Shown: positions 8,917-17,727 of the stretch, in pieces
How positions within the stretch are numbered: position 1 is the stretch's first letter
Layout: every line of letters starts with the position of its first letter
From: Bacteroidales bacterium SW299
GTDB lineage: Bacteria > Bacteroidota > Bacteroidia > Bacteroidales > Bacteroidaceae
Reading direction: 5' to 3'
Assembly: GCA_019550975.1 (NCBI GenBank)
Contig: SDWH01000002.1
Location: 186,001 to 250,000 of the forward strand
DNA length: 64,000 nucleotides
Translations under genes and position numbers: made by a program
Notes under the pieces: generated by a model
Seen by the model: the letters and a program-made list of their open reading frames with translations, nothing else
Told to the model about the DNA's origin: nothing
The model's database searches: none

Positions 8917-10827
8917 ATGAAAACAAATAGAATCTTAACACTTTGCCTGGCAGGGTTGCTTCTTACGGGAAGCGGTATATCCTTCACATCCTGCCAAGGT
9001 GACGATGTAGATACCAACCAATTCACAGGAGGTATCAGCCTGAATGTATTCGGCCCGTGCCCGGTAGCACGTGGAGGAGAACTCCGTTTCATTGGTAGCG
9101 GCATGAATCAAGTGACGGCTATATCCATACCCGGATGTGCGGATATCACCGACATACAGGTCATCAGCGACCGTGAAATCCGTGTCACCGTTCCGCAAGA
9201 AGCAGAGGAAGGATATGTTATCTTAAAAACACCTGCCGGAGATATACAGACCGAAACCAAGATTACATATACAGAGCCTATTTCGTTGGAAAGTTTCAGC
9301 CCGACTAATGTACTTCCAGGAGAAACAATCACTATCACCGGTGATTACCTGAATCTGATGCAGAAAGTGATTTTTGCTGATGAAGTGGAAGTGGATTATA
9401 CCGATTTTATTGAACATACCCGCCAACGCATTACGCTGACCGTGCCCGAAGAAGCTCAAAGCGGACTCATCATCCTGTCGGATACGGCAGAGATTCCAAA
9501 CCAAATTTATTCGGAAGAAGAACTGACGGTAATTCTGCCTTCGGTTAATAACGTTAGCCAACTGGACAATGCCAAACCGGGAAATACGGTAGAGATACAA
9601 GGACAACACTTGAATCTGGTAAAGCAAGTACGGACCAGTAATGGAAGTGAAGCAGAATTTGTAGTAACAAACGATGAAATACTTCGCTTTGAAATCCCTG
9701 CCGATGCAACCGATGGCGAAATGGTGATGGTTCCTGCATCAGGCGTGGAAGTGCCGGTTGCCAACCTGACAATGGCTGTGCCGACCGATGTGCAGGCAAT
9801 CCCTGCCACCGGACTCCGTGCTGGAAGCACTCTCACCCTGACCGGAAAGAATATGGAATTGATTGCCAACGTGACTTTCCCCAACGTAGCCGAGCCAGTA
9901 GCTTTGGCTTCGCAAACCGAAGAACAAGCAACCGTCGTTATGCCCGAAATGGCACAAAGCGGCAACTTAATGCTGAACACCGGAAGCGGAAAGCAAGTAG
10001 CCGTAGCTATCGAGACATTGAAACCAGTAGTTAGCGGATATACTCCAACAACTGTTTCGGCAGGTGAAAGCGTAACATTAAGCGGAAGCAACCTTGACCT
10101 GATTGCCTCCATTACATTCGGCGATGGAGAAGCAGTTGCGGTTACACCAAGCGCAACGCTTGATATAGAAGTGCCTGTTACCACTGCAGAAGGCGAAGTC
10201 GCTGTTACCGTCACCATGACAAACGGGGAAACCGTCGCTTGTCCGACTTTGGATGTGACCAAGCCGCAATGTTGTTACATCACTTCATGGCCTGAAGAAG
10301 ACATCAAGTCTGGCGCACTGCTTGAAGTAAGCATCGAAAACAGTGACAAGCTAACCTCTGTACAACTGAACGGAAACACCGTACAATATATTGTACGAGA
10401 TGGAAGCCTTCTGATTTCACTGCCTGCCGACGTATCCGGCGAGGCTACACTGACGCTCGTATCTTCGAATGGCGAAATGCCTTACACCATCAGCATCGCC
10501 GACGGAGCAGCCGTAGTCATCTATGCCGGACCTGCCGTGAACGCAGGCAATTGGGAAGGCTATGTGCAATTAGGCAGTGAACTCTTCGCTGACGCGCACG
10601 TAGGATCTATCATCACCGTCTACATTTCCAATATCGGAGCAGATGCGCAAGGAGCTTTCCAGAACAGCAGTTGGAGTTCTATTGACCCTGCCTACGATGG
10701 ATTTGCACTCTCAGGCGATTCGTTTACGATGACCGTAACCGAAAATATTCTAAGCCAAATCCAGTCAGGCGGACTGATTATAAAAGGAAAGAACTATACC
10801 ATCGAATCAGTTACCATACTTAACTAA
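8917..10827 (+). CDS. Multi-TIG-domain surface lipoprotein, probable second glycan-binding protein
   Basis: A 636-residue lipoprotein with lipobox FTSC (Cys26) and acidic residues after it. Most of the protein is a string of IPT/TIG-like Ig modules of about 80-90 residues, each opening with a pattern like 'SPTNVLPGETITITGDYL', 'KPGNTVEIQGQHL', 'RAGSTLTLTGKNM' or 'SAGESVTLSGSNL'. At least five such openings are visible between residues 45 and 390. The C-terminal part (about 530-636), from AAVVIYAGPAVNAGNWEGYVQLG, looks like a separate beta-sandwich domain and may bind glycan. The repeats probably act as a rigid stalk lifting the tip off the cell surface. It shares the operon; its stop overlaps an upstream ATG of the GH26 gene. 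The function is inferred from position. Confidence 0.78.
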   Translation: MKTNRILTLCLAGLLLTGSGISFTSCQGDDVDTNQFTGGISLNVFGPCPVARGGELRFIGSGMNQVTAISIPGCADITDIQVISDREIRVTVPQEAEEGYVILKTPAGDIQTETKITYTEPISLESFSPTNVLPGETITITGDYLNLMQKVIFADEVEVDYTDFIEHTRQRITLTVPEEAQSGLIILSDTAEIPNQIYSEEELTVILPSVNNVSQLDNAKPGNTVEIQGQHLNLVKQVRTSNGSEAEFVVTNDEILRFEIPADATDGEMVMVPASGVEVPVANLTMAVPTDVQAIPATGLRAGSTLTLTGKNMELIANVTFPNVAEPVALASQTEEQATVVMPEMAQSGNLMLNTGSGKQVAVAIETLKPVVSGYTPTTVSAGESVTLSGSNLDLIASITFGDGEAVAVTPSATLDIEVPVTTAEGEVAVTVTMTNGETVACPTLDVTKPQCCYITSWPEEDIKSGALLEVSIENSDKLTSVQLNGNTVQYIVRDGSLLISLPADVSGEATLTLVSSNGEMPYTISIADGAAVVIYAGPAVNAGNWEGYVQLGSELFADAHVGSIITVYISNIGADAQGAFQNSSWSSIDPAYDGFALSGDSFTMTVTENILSQIQSGGLIIKGKNYTIESVTILN

Positions 10828-10835
10828 TGACGATT

Positions 10836-12209
10836 ATGAAAAAACTACATATACTATATGCTTTCGCTGCGGCTGCCTTTTTATTAACCGCCTGCGACAC
10901 CGACGTAGAACACGACATCGCCCAAGTAGATGCTCCTGTATTCGTTTCGGCAACCCCTGAAACAGGAAGCACCGTAAAAACAGGCAATGTCACCGTCACC
11001 CTGCAATACGACAAGAACATCTATTTCGCTTCTGAAGATGCCAGCCAAATCAGCATATCCGATAATGGAACGGTAGTAAGTGCCGATGTCATCGGAGTAA
11101 GCAATACACTGACCATCGTGGCAAACTGTCCTAACCGCGGAGCCACTTACACGCTTACCGTTCCTGCAGGACTGGTAACAGGCCCCAACCAAATGCCAGC
11201 ACCTGAAGTAAGCCTGACACTCAGCACAACCGGACTTAATACCACACCGGTAAATTCGCTGACCGCCGAAGCGCAACAAGTGTACGACTTTTTGGTGGAA
11301 AACTTTGAGACACGTACCCTTTCCGCCACAATGGCTGTAGACGGCGTATCGGGACAGACCGGAAGCTGGAATACTGCTGATGCCGAACAAGTGTACCAAT
11401 GGACCGGGCAATATCCGGCTATGAACTGTTTCGACTACCTGCACTTAGCTGCTTCACCGTCCAATTGGATTGACTACTCCGACATCACTCCTGTGAAAAG
11501 CTGGTGGGACAACGGAGGCATCGTGCTCGCCATGTGGCACTGGAACGTTCCAAAAGCTGAAGGTGATACTGATACAAATAACTACACTTCAACCCTAAGC
11601 GAAACTGCATTTAACATTGACAACGCCTTTACAGAAGGTACTTGGGAATACAATACCGTGCATGCTGACCTTGCAAAGATTGCCGGTTACCTGAGATTAT
11701 TGCACGATGCCAACATTCCTGTGATCTGGCGTCCGCTGCACGAAGCTGCAGGAGGATGGTTCTGGTGGGGAAAGAACGCCGACAGCTTCAAAAAACTTTG
11801 GGTAGAAATGTTCGACTATTTCGAAACGCAAGGCTTGAATAACTTGATTTGGGTATGGACCAGTGAAACCAACGACACCGACTGGTATCCCGGTGATGAG
11901 TACGTGGACATTATCGGGCGGGATCTGTATGGAAACGATGCTGTCGACTGCGCTGCACAATACCGGATCCTCACCAACGACTTCGGCAACAAGATGATTA
12001 CGTTGAGCGAATGCGGTTATTCGGAATATACCGATTCCACTGTCGGCCTGCTTTCCGAACAGTGGAATGCAGGAGCGCGCTGGTTGTGGTTCATGCCGTG
12101 GTACGATTCGGCGGAAAGTACCTCATTTCATGCCGATGAAGCATGGTGGCAGGACGCGATGAATCAGGATTACGTGGTTTCGCGTGACGAGCTTCCGGAT
12201 TTCAGATAA
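10836..12209 (+). CDS. GH26 endo-beta-1,4-mannanase lipoprotein
   Basis: A 457-residue lipoprotein (lipobox LTAC, Cys20) with an N-terminal Ig-like domain (about 33-135, opening at VFVSATPETGSTV) and a GH26 catalytic domain. The acid/base is Glu303 in RPLHEAAGG and the nucleophile is Glu392 in ITLSECGY, both in the standard GH26 contexts. It also has conserved WHWN and the Trp-rich GGWFWWG. It would cut the beta-1,4-mannan backbone at the surface or in the periplasm. An ATG at 10827 overlaps the previous stop. I preferred 10836, which gives MKKLH and a compact signal. It is the last gene of the susC operon and is followed by a strong terminator. Confidence 0.92.
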   Translation: MKKLHILYAFAAAAFLLTACDTDVEHDIAQVDAPVFVSATPETGSTVKTGNVTVTLQYDKNIYFASEDASQISISDNGTVVSADVIGVSNTLTIVANCPNRGATYTLTVPAGLVTGPNQMPAPEVSLTLSTTGLNTTPVNSLTAEAQQVYDFLVENFETRTLSATMAVDGVSGQTGSWNTADAEQVYQWTGQYPAMNCFDYLHLAASPSNWIDYSDITPVKSWWDNGGIVLAMWHWNVPKAEGDTDTNNYTSTLSETAFNIDNAFTEGTWEYNTVHADLAKIAGYLRLLHDANIPVIWRPLHEAAGGWFWWGKNADSFKKLWVEMFDYFETQGLNNLIWVWTSETNDTDWYPGDEYVDIIGRDLYGNDAVDCAAQYRILTNDFGNKMITLSECGYSEYTDSTVGLLSEQWNAGARWLWFMPWYDSAESTSFHADEAWWQDAMNQDYVVSRDELPDFR

Positions 12210-12224
12210 CTTCAAGTGAAAAGT

Positions 12225-12272
12225 AAAAGGATGGCGGGTTGACGTGTCAAGCAGGTTCCGCCATCCTTTTTT
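12225..12272 (+). terminator. Rho-independent terminator of the mannan operon
   Basis: Perfect 13-bp arms AAAAGGATGGCGG (12225-12237) and CCGCCATCCTTTT (12258-12270) are followed by TTC. The hairpin begins 15 bp after the GH26 stop and ends the susC-to-GH26 transcript. Confidence 0.9.
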
Positions 12273-12355
12273 CGTTTCTGTTATCCTTGCAGAAATAGTT
12301 TCTGAGGGTGTTCCGATGTTTTCGGAAACATGTGCCTGACGGCAGAATTTATTTT

Positions 12356-12363
12356 TATATTTG
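12356..12363 (+). promoter_or_regulatory. Predicted promoter of the acetylesterase gene
   Basis: TATATTTG matches TAnnTTTG, placing the start of transcription near 12370, about 40 nt before the ATG at 12410. No good -33 TTTG is present. This separates the esterase from the upstream operon, which ends at the terminator at 12225-12272. Confidence 0.5.
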
Positions 12364-12409
12364 CGTAAAAGAGATTTTATCAATACCATTAAAAACTTTG
12401 ACATATAAT

Positions 12410-13834
12410 ATGAAGAAACTGATTGCAGTCGCGCTGCTGGCATGTGGCTGGGGTGCTGCGGAGGCAAAAGTTACTTTGCCTGAAATCTTGAGTGACAACA
12501 TGGTGCTCCAGCAGCAGACGGACGTGCGCTTGTGGGGCTGGGCTGCTCCGAACGGGAACATAACGGTGAAACCTTCGTGGAGCGACAAGGTTTACCGCAC
12601 GCAGGCCGACGGAGAAGGCAGATGGATCCTTTCGGTCGCTACCCCTGCAGCGGATTATACTGCGCGTTCCATTGAGATTTCCGACGGAGAACCGGTAGTG
12701 CTGAAGAATATACTGATCGGCGAAGTGTGGTTCTGCTCCGGGCAGTCCAATATGGAAATGCCTTTGGCGGGATTTGACAACTGTCCCATCGAAGGAGCGA
12801 ACGAAGTGATAGCCTCCTCGTCGCAATGGAAAGGAATCCGTGTGGCTACGGTAGAGAAGAACGGCCAGTTGAAGCCGGTCGACCGCTGCAAGGGAGTCTG
12901 GAAAGTAAGCAGTCCGGAAAATGCTCCGAGATTCAGTGCTACGGCTTTCTTTTTTGCGCGGATGATGAATCGGGTGCTTGATGTTCCGGTCGGCATTATC
13001 AATTGCAGTTGGGGAGGCTCTAAAGTGGAAGGATGGCTTCCTGCCGAGATCGTTTCGCAGTACCCCGATGTAGACCTTAAACGCGATATCCGGAAGGAAG
13101 AACCGCACGACTGGTGGCATTACCTGAGTCCGACATTGATGTATAACGGTATGCTGAAACCTCTTCAGAACTATACCATAAAAGGTTTTCTGTGGTATCA
13201 GGGCGAATCGAACGTAGGTTTCCACAAAACTTACGGAGAGCGTCTGAAAACAATGGTGGACCTCTGGCGCAAGGAGTGGGGGATTGGCGAACTGCCTTTC
13301 TATTTTGTGAAACTGGCTCCGTATGGAAGCTTCGAAGGGACGGGATCGGCTCTGTTGAGGGAAGCCCAGTATAAAGCCCAGTCGCTGACACCGAACAGTG
13401 CGATGATTTCAACAAACGATTTGGTAGAGCCTTACGAGGCATGGAATATTCACCCGAAAGACAAGAAGCATGTGGGAGAGCGCCTGGCGTATCAGGCTTT
13501 GGTGAAGACTTATCATGTAGGCGGAATCGAGGCCGACAGCCCAGCCTGCAAGTCGATGACGGTGGAAGGAAATGCGGCAATGCTCGATTTTGTTCATGCG
13601 GACAACGGATTCAACCGGTTGAAAGGCATGGAAGGATTCGAGATGGCCGGCGAAGACCGTGTGTTCTATCCGGCCCGGGCAGAGGTGGCCGGCAAGAACC
13701 GGATTAAGGTGACTTGCGACAAGGTGGCGAAGCCTGTTGCCGTGAGATATGCTTTCCGCGATTATTTTCCCGGAAATGTAGCCAATCTGCGCGGTCTTCC
13801 GCTGATACCTTTCCGTACGGACGATTGGGAATAA
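12410..13834 (+). CDS. SASA-type (sialate O-acetylesterase-like) carbohydrate acetylesterase, secreted
   Basis: A 474-residue protein with a signal peptide (MKKLIAVALLACGWGAAEA, cut near residue 19). It belongs to the SGNH-hydrolase SASA family (PF03629 type). The nucleophile Ser113 lies in GQSNMEMP. WYQGESNV and the C-terminal histidine region WNIHPKDKKHVGERLAYQ complete the expected catalytic layout. Length is normal for the periplasmic members. Proteins of this family in plant-glycan loci remove O-acetyl groups from hemicellulose, so deacetylation of mannan is the best guess here rather than action on sialic acid. It is transcribed separately between two mannanase genes. An upstream in-frame ATG at 12308 would spoil the signal peptide and was rejected. 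Confidence 0.85.
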   Translation: MKKLIAVALLACGWGAAEAKVTLPEILSDNMVLQQQTDVRLWGWAAPNGNITVKPSWSDKVYRTQADGEGRWILSVATPAADYTARSIEISDGEPVVLKNILIGEVWFCSGQSNMEMPLAGFDNCPIEGANEVIASSSQWKGIRVATVEKNGQLKPVDRCKGVWKVSSPENAPRFSATAFFFARMMNRVLDVPVGIINCSWGGSKVEGWLPAEIVSQYPDVDLKRDIRKEEPHDWWHYLSPTLMYNGMLKPLQNYTIKGFLWYQGESNVGFHKTYGERLKTMVDLWRKEWGIGELPFYFVKLAPYGSFEGTGSALLREAQYKAQSLTPNSAMISTNDLVEPYEAWNIHPKDKKHVGERLAYQALVKTYHVGGIEADSPACKSMTVEGNAAMLDFVHADNGFNRLKGMEGFEMAGEDRVFYPARAEVAGKNRIKVTCDKVAKPVAVRYAFRDYFPGNVANLRGLPLIPFRTDDWE

Positions 13835-13839
13835 TAAAA

Positions 13840-13876
13840 AAAGAGCCGCATCCGGCATTTGTCCGGAGCGGCCCTT
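13840..13876 (+). terminator. Terminator after the acetylesterase gene
   Basis: A hairpin with arms around GAGCCGCATCCGG and CCGGAGCGGCCC (one mismatch), flanked by A-run and T-run, lies just after the stop at 13834. It may work in both directions for the convergent small ORF and GH5 gene. Confidence 0.7.
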
Positions 13877-13920
13877 TCTGATTATAAAAAAACCTCTCTC
13901 TTTTTCTTGCTCAAGTCAGC

Positions 13921-14010
13921 TTATCTTCTGTCATACTGACCGTACATTGCTTTTGCGCTCCATTCCAAATTCTTTCTGATGGTGCGGAGCAAACTTTTTA
14001 CCTCTTTCAT
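13921..14010 (-). CDS. Possible 29-residue basic small protein
   Basis: An ATG at 14010 opens a 29-codon frame ending in TAA. The peptide starts MKEVKSLLRTIRKN and ends AKAMYGQYDRR. It is strongly basic and could form one amphipathic helix. An AGG-containing stretch (CTTTAGG) lies about 8 bases before the start. It occupies the otherwise empty 335-bp space between the esterase terminator and the GH5 gene. I do not recognise the peptide and see no strong promoter. It could be a regulatory or membrane-associated small protein, or chance. Confidence 0.35.
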   Translation of the reverse strand: MKEVKSLLRTIRKNLEWSAKAMYGQYDRR

Positions 14011-14211
14011 AATACCTAAAGTTTAGTTTTGTTATCCTTAAAAATGCTGCCTTCTTGTGTGAAGGACGCTTTGTTTGTGTTTGTTTATATGTTTTACAGC
14101 ACAAAAATAAGGCCGTTTTATGAATTGTCATCAGAAAGGGAGAGAAAATTTGCATTCTCCCCTTATTTCTTGATATGTATCAAAGAGGAGAGGGTGATGC
14201 TGTCCGTTTTG

Positions 14212-15534
14212 TCAGTCGGCTTTTTCTCCGGAACACTTTCCGACAGCCTCGTTTGCCTGCCGGATCAGCCTGATTGTAGTAGTGTCGGACGAGAATACCG
14301 AATTTAGCCCTTGCGCTTCTTGCGCCGGGTCGCCGGTATAGTCATCTCCCGGCTTCCAGAACGAGTGAGAGGCAGACAATGTTGCATTTCCTCCCCACGC
14401 CCAGAAGTTGCATCCCGCAAGAAGTCCTCCGGTGCGGGCATTTTCGCTTACCAGACTGAAGATGAAGCTGTAGTAGTCGTCACGTGCGGTTACTGATGCT
14501 TCTTTGTTGAAGCGGAAGCCGTCGCGGGGATATCCGAACTCTTCGATGACGATCGGCTTGCTGTATTTGCGTGCTATGGCGAGATGCTCATTGATGTATG
14601 CTTTTGTTTCTTTTCTGGCAGAGTCAAGACATTCTGTCAGCCGGTCTTTTTTGGCCCATCCCCAGTTGTATGGCCAGATGTGGATGTTCATGTAGTCAAC
14701 ATGCCCGTCGGCATGGATTTTCTCAAACAGTTGCAAATCTTCTTCGCATCCGTGTTTCCCTTCGCTTCCGGTAGAAATGAGCTGATTGGGTGCCAGCGAA
14801 TCAATCAGTGCAGCTGTTTCTCCGATCCATTGCGCAAAAGCGTCTTTGTTTTCCGGTGAGAAAGCTCTTGGCTCGTTTCCTATTTGCCACGACATTACGG
14901 TGGGATCGTCCGTATATTTCACTCCCGTATAGCGGTTGGTACGTGTGATGATGTCTTTTACATAATTGGCGAACAGTTTTTTTGCCTTTTCAGATCGCGG
15001 GAACTGCTTCACATAATCCATGTATGCCGGCCATCCGTCTACTGCCGGAACCGGTGCCTTGCCGTGTCCTGCCCATTCCAGGTATTGTCCGTATCCTCCG
15101 CTCCATTCCCAGGAGTTGTTGAGATAGAGCACAGCCAGCATGTCCCGTTTGCGCATTTCTGCCAGCAGATAGTCAAGTCCGGCCAGAATGGTGTCGTTGT
15201 ATATGCCGGGAGCTGTCTGCAGGGTGGGTTCTACTTTGGCGGGCACTCCGCGTCTGCCGTCAGATCCTACCAGAATCCGCAGGTTGTCTACGCCCATCGA
15301 CTTGAGCGAATCAAGTTCGGCTGTCAGGCGCATGCGGTTTCCTCCTGTTCCTTCAGAACCAAGGATAGCGCCATACCAGAAGTTGGCTCCCACATAATAA
15401 TACGGTTGGTTGTGGCGGATAAACTGTCCGTCTTTGACTGAAACGAAAGGGCTTCCGTCGTTTGCCTGTTTGGGTGATGAGCATGACAATCCTGCCACAC
15501 ATGCCATCACGCAGAAAAAGATTTGTTTCCTCAT
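14212..15534 (-). CDS. GH5 (probably subfamily 7) beta-mannanase lipoprotein
   Basis: A 440-residue lipoprotein (lipobox GLSC, Cys18) with a GH5 TIM barrel. The acid/base is Glu221 in WQIGNEPRAF and the nucleophile is Glu332 in IVIEEFGYP. FIRHNQPYYYVGANFWYG near residue 38 and the IHIWPYNWGW motif are typical of GH5_7 mannanases. It would hydrolyse mannan or mannooligosaccharides, complementing the GH26 enzyme. It is on the opposite strand, convergent with the esterase gene, so it is a separate unit of the same locus. Subfamily 7 is judged from motif style rather than an alignment. Confidence 0.88.
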   Translation of the reverse strand: MRKQIFFCVMACVAGLSCSSPKQANDGSPFVSVKDGQFIRHNQPYYYVGANFWYGAILGSEGTGGNRMRLTAELDSLKSMGVDNLRILVGSDGRRGVPAKVEPTLQTAPGIYNDTILAGLDYLLAEMRKRDMLAVLYLNNSWEWSGGYGQYLEWAGHGKAPVPAVDGWPAYMDYVKQFPRSEKAKKLFANYVKDIITRTNRYTGVKYTDDPTVMSWQIGNEPRAFSPENKDAFAQWIGETAALIDSLAPNQLISTGSEGKHGCEEDLQLFEKIHADGHVDYMNIHIWPYNWGWAKKDRLTECLDSARKETKAYINEHLAIARKYSKPIVIEEFGYPRDGFRFNKEASVTARDDYYSFIFSLVSENARTGGLLAGCNFWAWGGNATLSASHSFWKPGDDYTGDPAQEAQGLNSVFSSDTTTIRLIRQANEAVGKCSGEKAD

Positions 15535-15560
15535 GATATAAAGATTAAGTGTTTTGTGGG

Positions 15561-15568
15561 TAAAGTTA
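15561..15568 (-). promoter_or_regulatory. Possible promoter of the GH5 gene
   Basis: On the minus strand TAACTTTA (seven of eight positions of TAnnTTTG) lies 26 bp before the GH5 start. The rest of the gap between the GH5 and GGGtGRT genes (15569-15726) shows no ORF or repeat that I can support. Confidence 0.35.
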
Positions 15569-15726
15569 GGCGAATGTGTCTGGATTGTCTTCTACTTTCT
15601 TATCAAAAACTGATACTATGCTGCCGGGGGTGAAAAACTAAGGCCGTTATGCGTGCTGTCGGCGGCAAGGCTATATGTGATGTATACAAACGCTTGTTGG
15701 AATCCTTATTCGGCAGCTGGAAATAA

Positions 15727-15760
15727 AAATCCCCGTAACCTTTAGAAGTTACAGGGATTT
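15727..15760 (-). terminator. Terminator after the GGGtGRT gene
   Basis: Arms AAATCCCCGTAAC (15727-15739) and GTTACAGGGATTT (15748-15760) pair with one mismatch. Read on the minus strand the hairpin is followed by a T-rich tract (TTTTTATTT). It ends the nifU-like/GGGtGRT transcript. Confidence 0.85.
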
Positions 15761-15784
15761 ATTATGCTGATTAATTAGTCAGAA

Positions 15785-16795
15785 TTACTTGTTCAGAGCC
15801 AGAGCTACGTTAACGGCGCAAGCTACAGTACATCCTACCATCGGGTTGTTTCCGATACCCAGGAATCCCATCATTTCTACGTGAGCGGGAACTGAAGAAG
15901 AACCTGCGAACTGAGCGTCTGAGTGCATACGTCCCATGGTGTCGGTCATACCGTAAGAAGCAGGACCTGCAGCCATGTTGTCAGGGTGAAGTGTACGTCC
16001 TGTACCGCCACCTGATGCTACTGAGAAGTAAGGCTTGCCAGCAAGTACACGTTCTTTCTTATAGGTACCTGCAACCGGATGCTGGAAGCGTGTCGGGTTG
16101 GTAGAGTTACCTGTGATAGATACGTCTACGTTTTCGTGCCACATGATAGCTACACCTTCGCGAACATCGTCGGCGCCGTAGCATTTTACTTTAGCGCGCG
16201 GACCGTCTGAATACGGAGTTTCCTTCACGATATTCAGTTCGCCGGTGAAGTAGTCGAACTTAGTCTGCACATAAGTGAAGCCGTTGATGCGGGAAATGAT
16301 CATGGCAGCATCTTTGCCCAGACCGTTCAGAATGCAGCGCAAAGGGTTCTTGCGAACTTTGTTTGCCATTTCTGCGATCTTGATGGCACCTTCAGCGGCA
16401 GCGAATGATTCGTGGCCTGCCAGGAAGGCGAAGCACTGGGTTTCTTCGCGGAGCAGACGGGCAGCCAGATTGCCGTGTCCCAAACCAACTTTACGGTCGT
16501 CAGCCACAGAACCCGGGATGCAGAATGCCTGCAAGCCGATACCGATAGCTTCGGCAGCGTCAGCAGCGTTCTTGCAGCCTTTCTTCAGCGCGATGGCGCA
16601 ACCTACCACGTAAGCCCATTTTGCATTCTCGAAGCAGATGCCCTGTGTTTCCTGACAAGTCAGATACGGGTCAAGTCCTGCCGCGTCACAGATTGCGTTA
16701 GCTTCTTCAATGTCTTTGATACCGTTTTCGTTCAATGCAGCAAGAATCTGCTTCATGCGACGGTCTTGACTTTCAAACTGTACTGGTCTAATCAT
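15785..16795 (-). CDS. GGGtGRT protein (conserved, unknown function)
   Basis: A 336-residue cytoplasmic protein of the GGGtGRT family, named for the signature seen here as VASGGGTGRTLHPDN (about residue 250). It also has DAAGLDPYLTCQETQGICFENAKWAY near the N-terminus with two cysteines, plus several glycine-rich loops. I chose the ATG at 16795 because an AGGAGG ribosome-binding site lies just upstream. A longer start at 16831 would run into the preceding gene. It follows a NifU-like scaffold gene by 16 bp. That pairing is characteristic of the family and suggests a role linked to iron-sulfur clusters, but the biochemical function is unknown. Confidence 0.9.
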   Translation of the reverse strand: MIRPVQFESQDRRMKQILAALNENGIKDIEEANAICDAAGLDPYLTCQETQGICFENAKWAYVVGCAIALKKGCKNAADAAEAIGIGLQAFCIPGSVADDRKVGLGHGNLAARLLREETQCFAFLAGHESFAAAEGAIKIAEMANKVRKNPLRCILNGLGKDAAMIISRINGFTYVQTKFDYFTGELNIVKETPYSDGPRAKVKCYGADDVREGVAIMWHENVDVSITGNSTNPTRFQHPVAGTYKKERVLAGKPYFSVASGGGTGRTLHPDNMAAGPASYGMTDTMGRMHSDAQFAGSSSVPAHVEMMGFLGIGNNPMVGCTVACAVNVALALNK

Positions 16796-16811
16796 AATCT
16801 GTGTCCTCCTA

Positions 16812-17513
16812 TTATTCTTTACGTGGGTCAATATATTTAACTGCGCCTTGTTCGGGCTTGAAGCGGCCGTAAGTTCCGGTAACGGCTTTCAACGCTTCGT
16901 TAGCGTCTACACCCTTCTTCACTTGCTCCATGAACTTGCCCATGTGAACAAATTCGTAACCGATCACCTGATTGTCTTTGTCAAGAGCCATGCGGGTGAT
17001 GTAGCCTTCAGTCAGTTCGAGGTAACGGGTGCCTTTGGCTTTTGTTCCATACAGCGTACCTGTCTGGCTGCGGAGGCCCTTGCCCAAGTCTTCCAGACCT
17101 GCACCGATCATCAGACCGCCTTCAGAGAAAGCCGACTGAGTACGTCCGTAAACGATTTGCAGGAACAGCTCGCGCATGGCAGTGTTGATAGCGTCGCAAA
17201 CCAAGTCGGTGTTCAATGCTTCCAGAATAGTCTTTCCCGGCAGGATTTCAGATGCCATAGCCGCAGAATGAGTCATACCTGAGCAACCGATAGTTTCTAC
17301 CAGACATTCTTCGATGACACCTTCCTTCACGTTCAGTGTCAGTTTGCAGGTACCTTGCTGCGGAGCGCACCATCCGATACCGTGTGTCAAACCTGAGATG
17401 TCTTTGATTTCTTTTGCCTGAATCCATTTCCCTTCTTCGGGAATCGGAGCGGGACCGTGATTGGGTCCTTTTGCGACACAACACATGTGTTCAACTTCGT
17501 GTGAATAAGTCAT
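16812..17513 (-). CDS. NifU-like iron-sulfur cluster assembly scaffold protein
   Basis: A 233-residue protein with NifU/IscU N-terminal-like features. Cysteines lie in GWCAPQQGTCKLTL and in ETIGCSGMTHSAAMAS, and CDAINTAMRELFLQ follows. These resemble scaffold cysteine ligands, though the spacing differs from classical IscU. An N-terminal MCCVAKG adds two more cysteines. The C-terminal half (about 140-233) is an extra domain ending GTYGRFKPEQGAVKYID. It would build or donate iron-sulfur clusters in the cytoplasm, probably with the GGGtGRT protein encoded 16 bp downstream in the same transcript. Confidence 0.82.
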   Translation of the reverse strand: MTYSHEVEHMCCVAKGPNHGPAPIPEEGKWIQAKEIKDISGLTHGIGWCAPQQGTCKLTLNVKEGVIEECLVETIGCSGMTHSAAMASEILPGKTILEALNTDLVCDAINTAMRELFLQIVYGRTQSAFSEGGLMIGAGLEDLGKGLRSQTGTLYGTKAKGTRYLELTEGYITRMALDKDNQVIGYEFVHMGKFMEQVKKGVDANEALKAVTGTYGRFKPEQGAVKYIDPRKE

Positions 17514-17590
17514 ATTCCTTACGTTTAGTTAGTAATAAAAATAAGTGTTCGTAAACCACTGATCAGAGAATGCTTTCCCCAATTCGCACG

Positions 17591-17598
17591 CAAAGTTA
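17591..17598 (-). promoter_or_regulatory. Predicted promoter of the nifU-like/GGGtGRT operon
   Basis: On the minus strand TAACTTTG is a full match to TAnnTTTG. A GTTG (three of four for TTTG) lies about 20 bp further upstream at 17619-17622. Transcription would start near 17584, leaving a leader of about 70 nt. Confidence 0.6.
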
Positions 17599-17727
17599 CT
17601 CCTTTTATTTCAGTTCTGCAACGAGGCGGACCTAACTTTTTGTTGCATTTTAATGATATTTTTCTAGTAATTCTCTGTTTTGTAAAGTCCGGTTGCCAAA
17701 TCGTTTCTCTGTATGGTATTTTCCTTG

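Noticed and set aside
13931-14155. 74-codon minus-strand frame near the GH5 gene
   Set aside because: It overlaps the better 29-codon frame, lacks a ribosome-binding site and shows low-complexity basic sequence.
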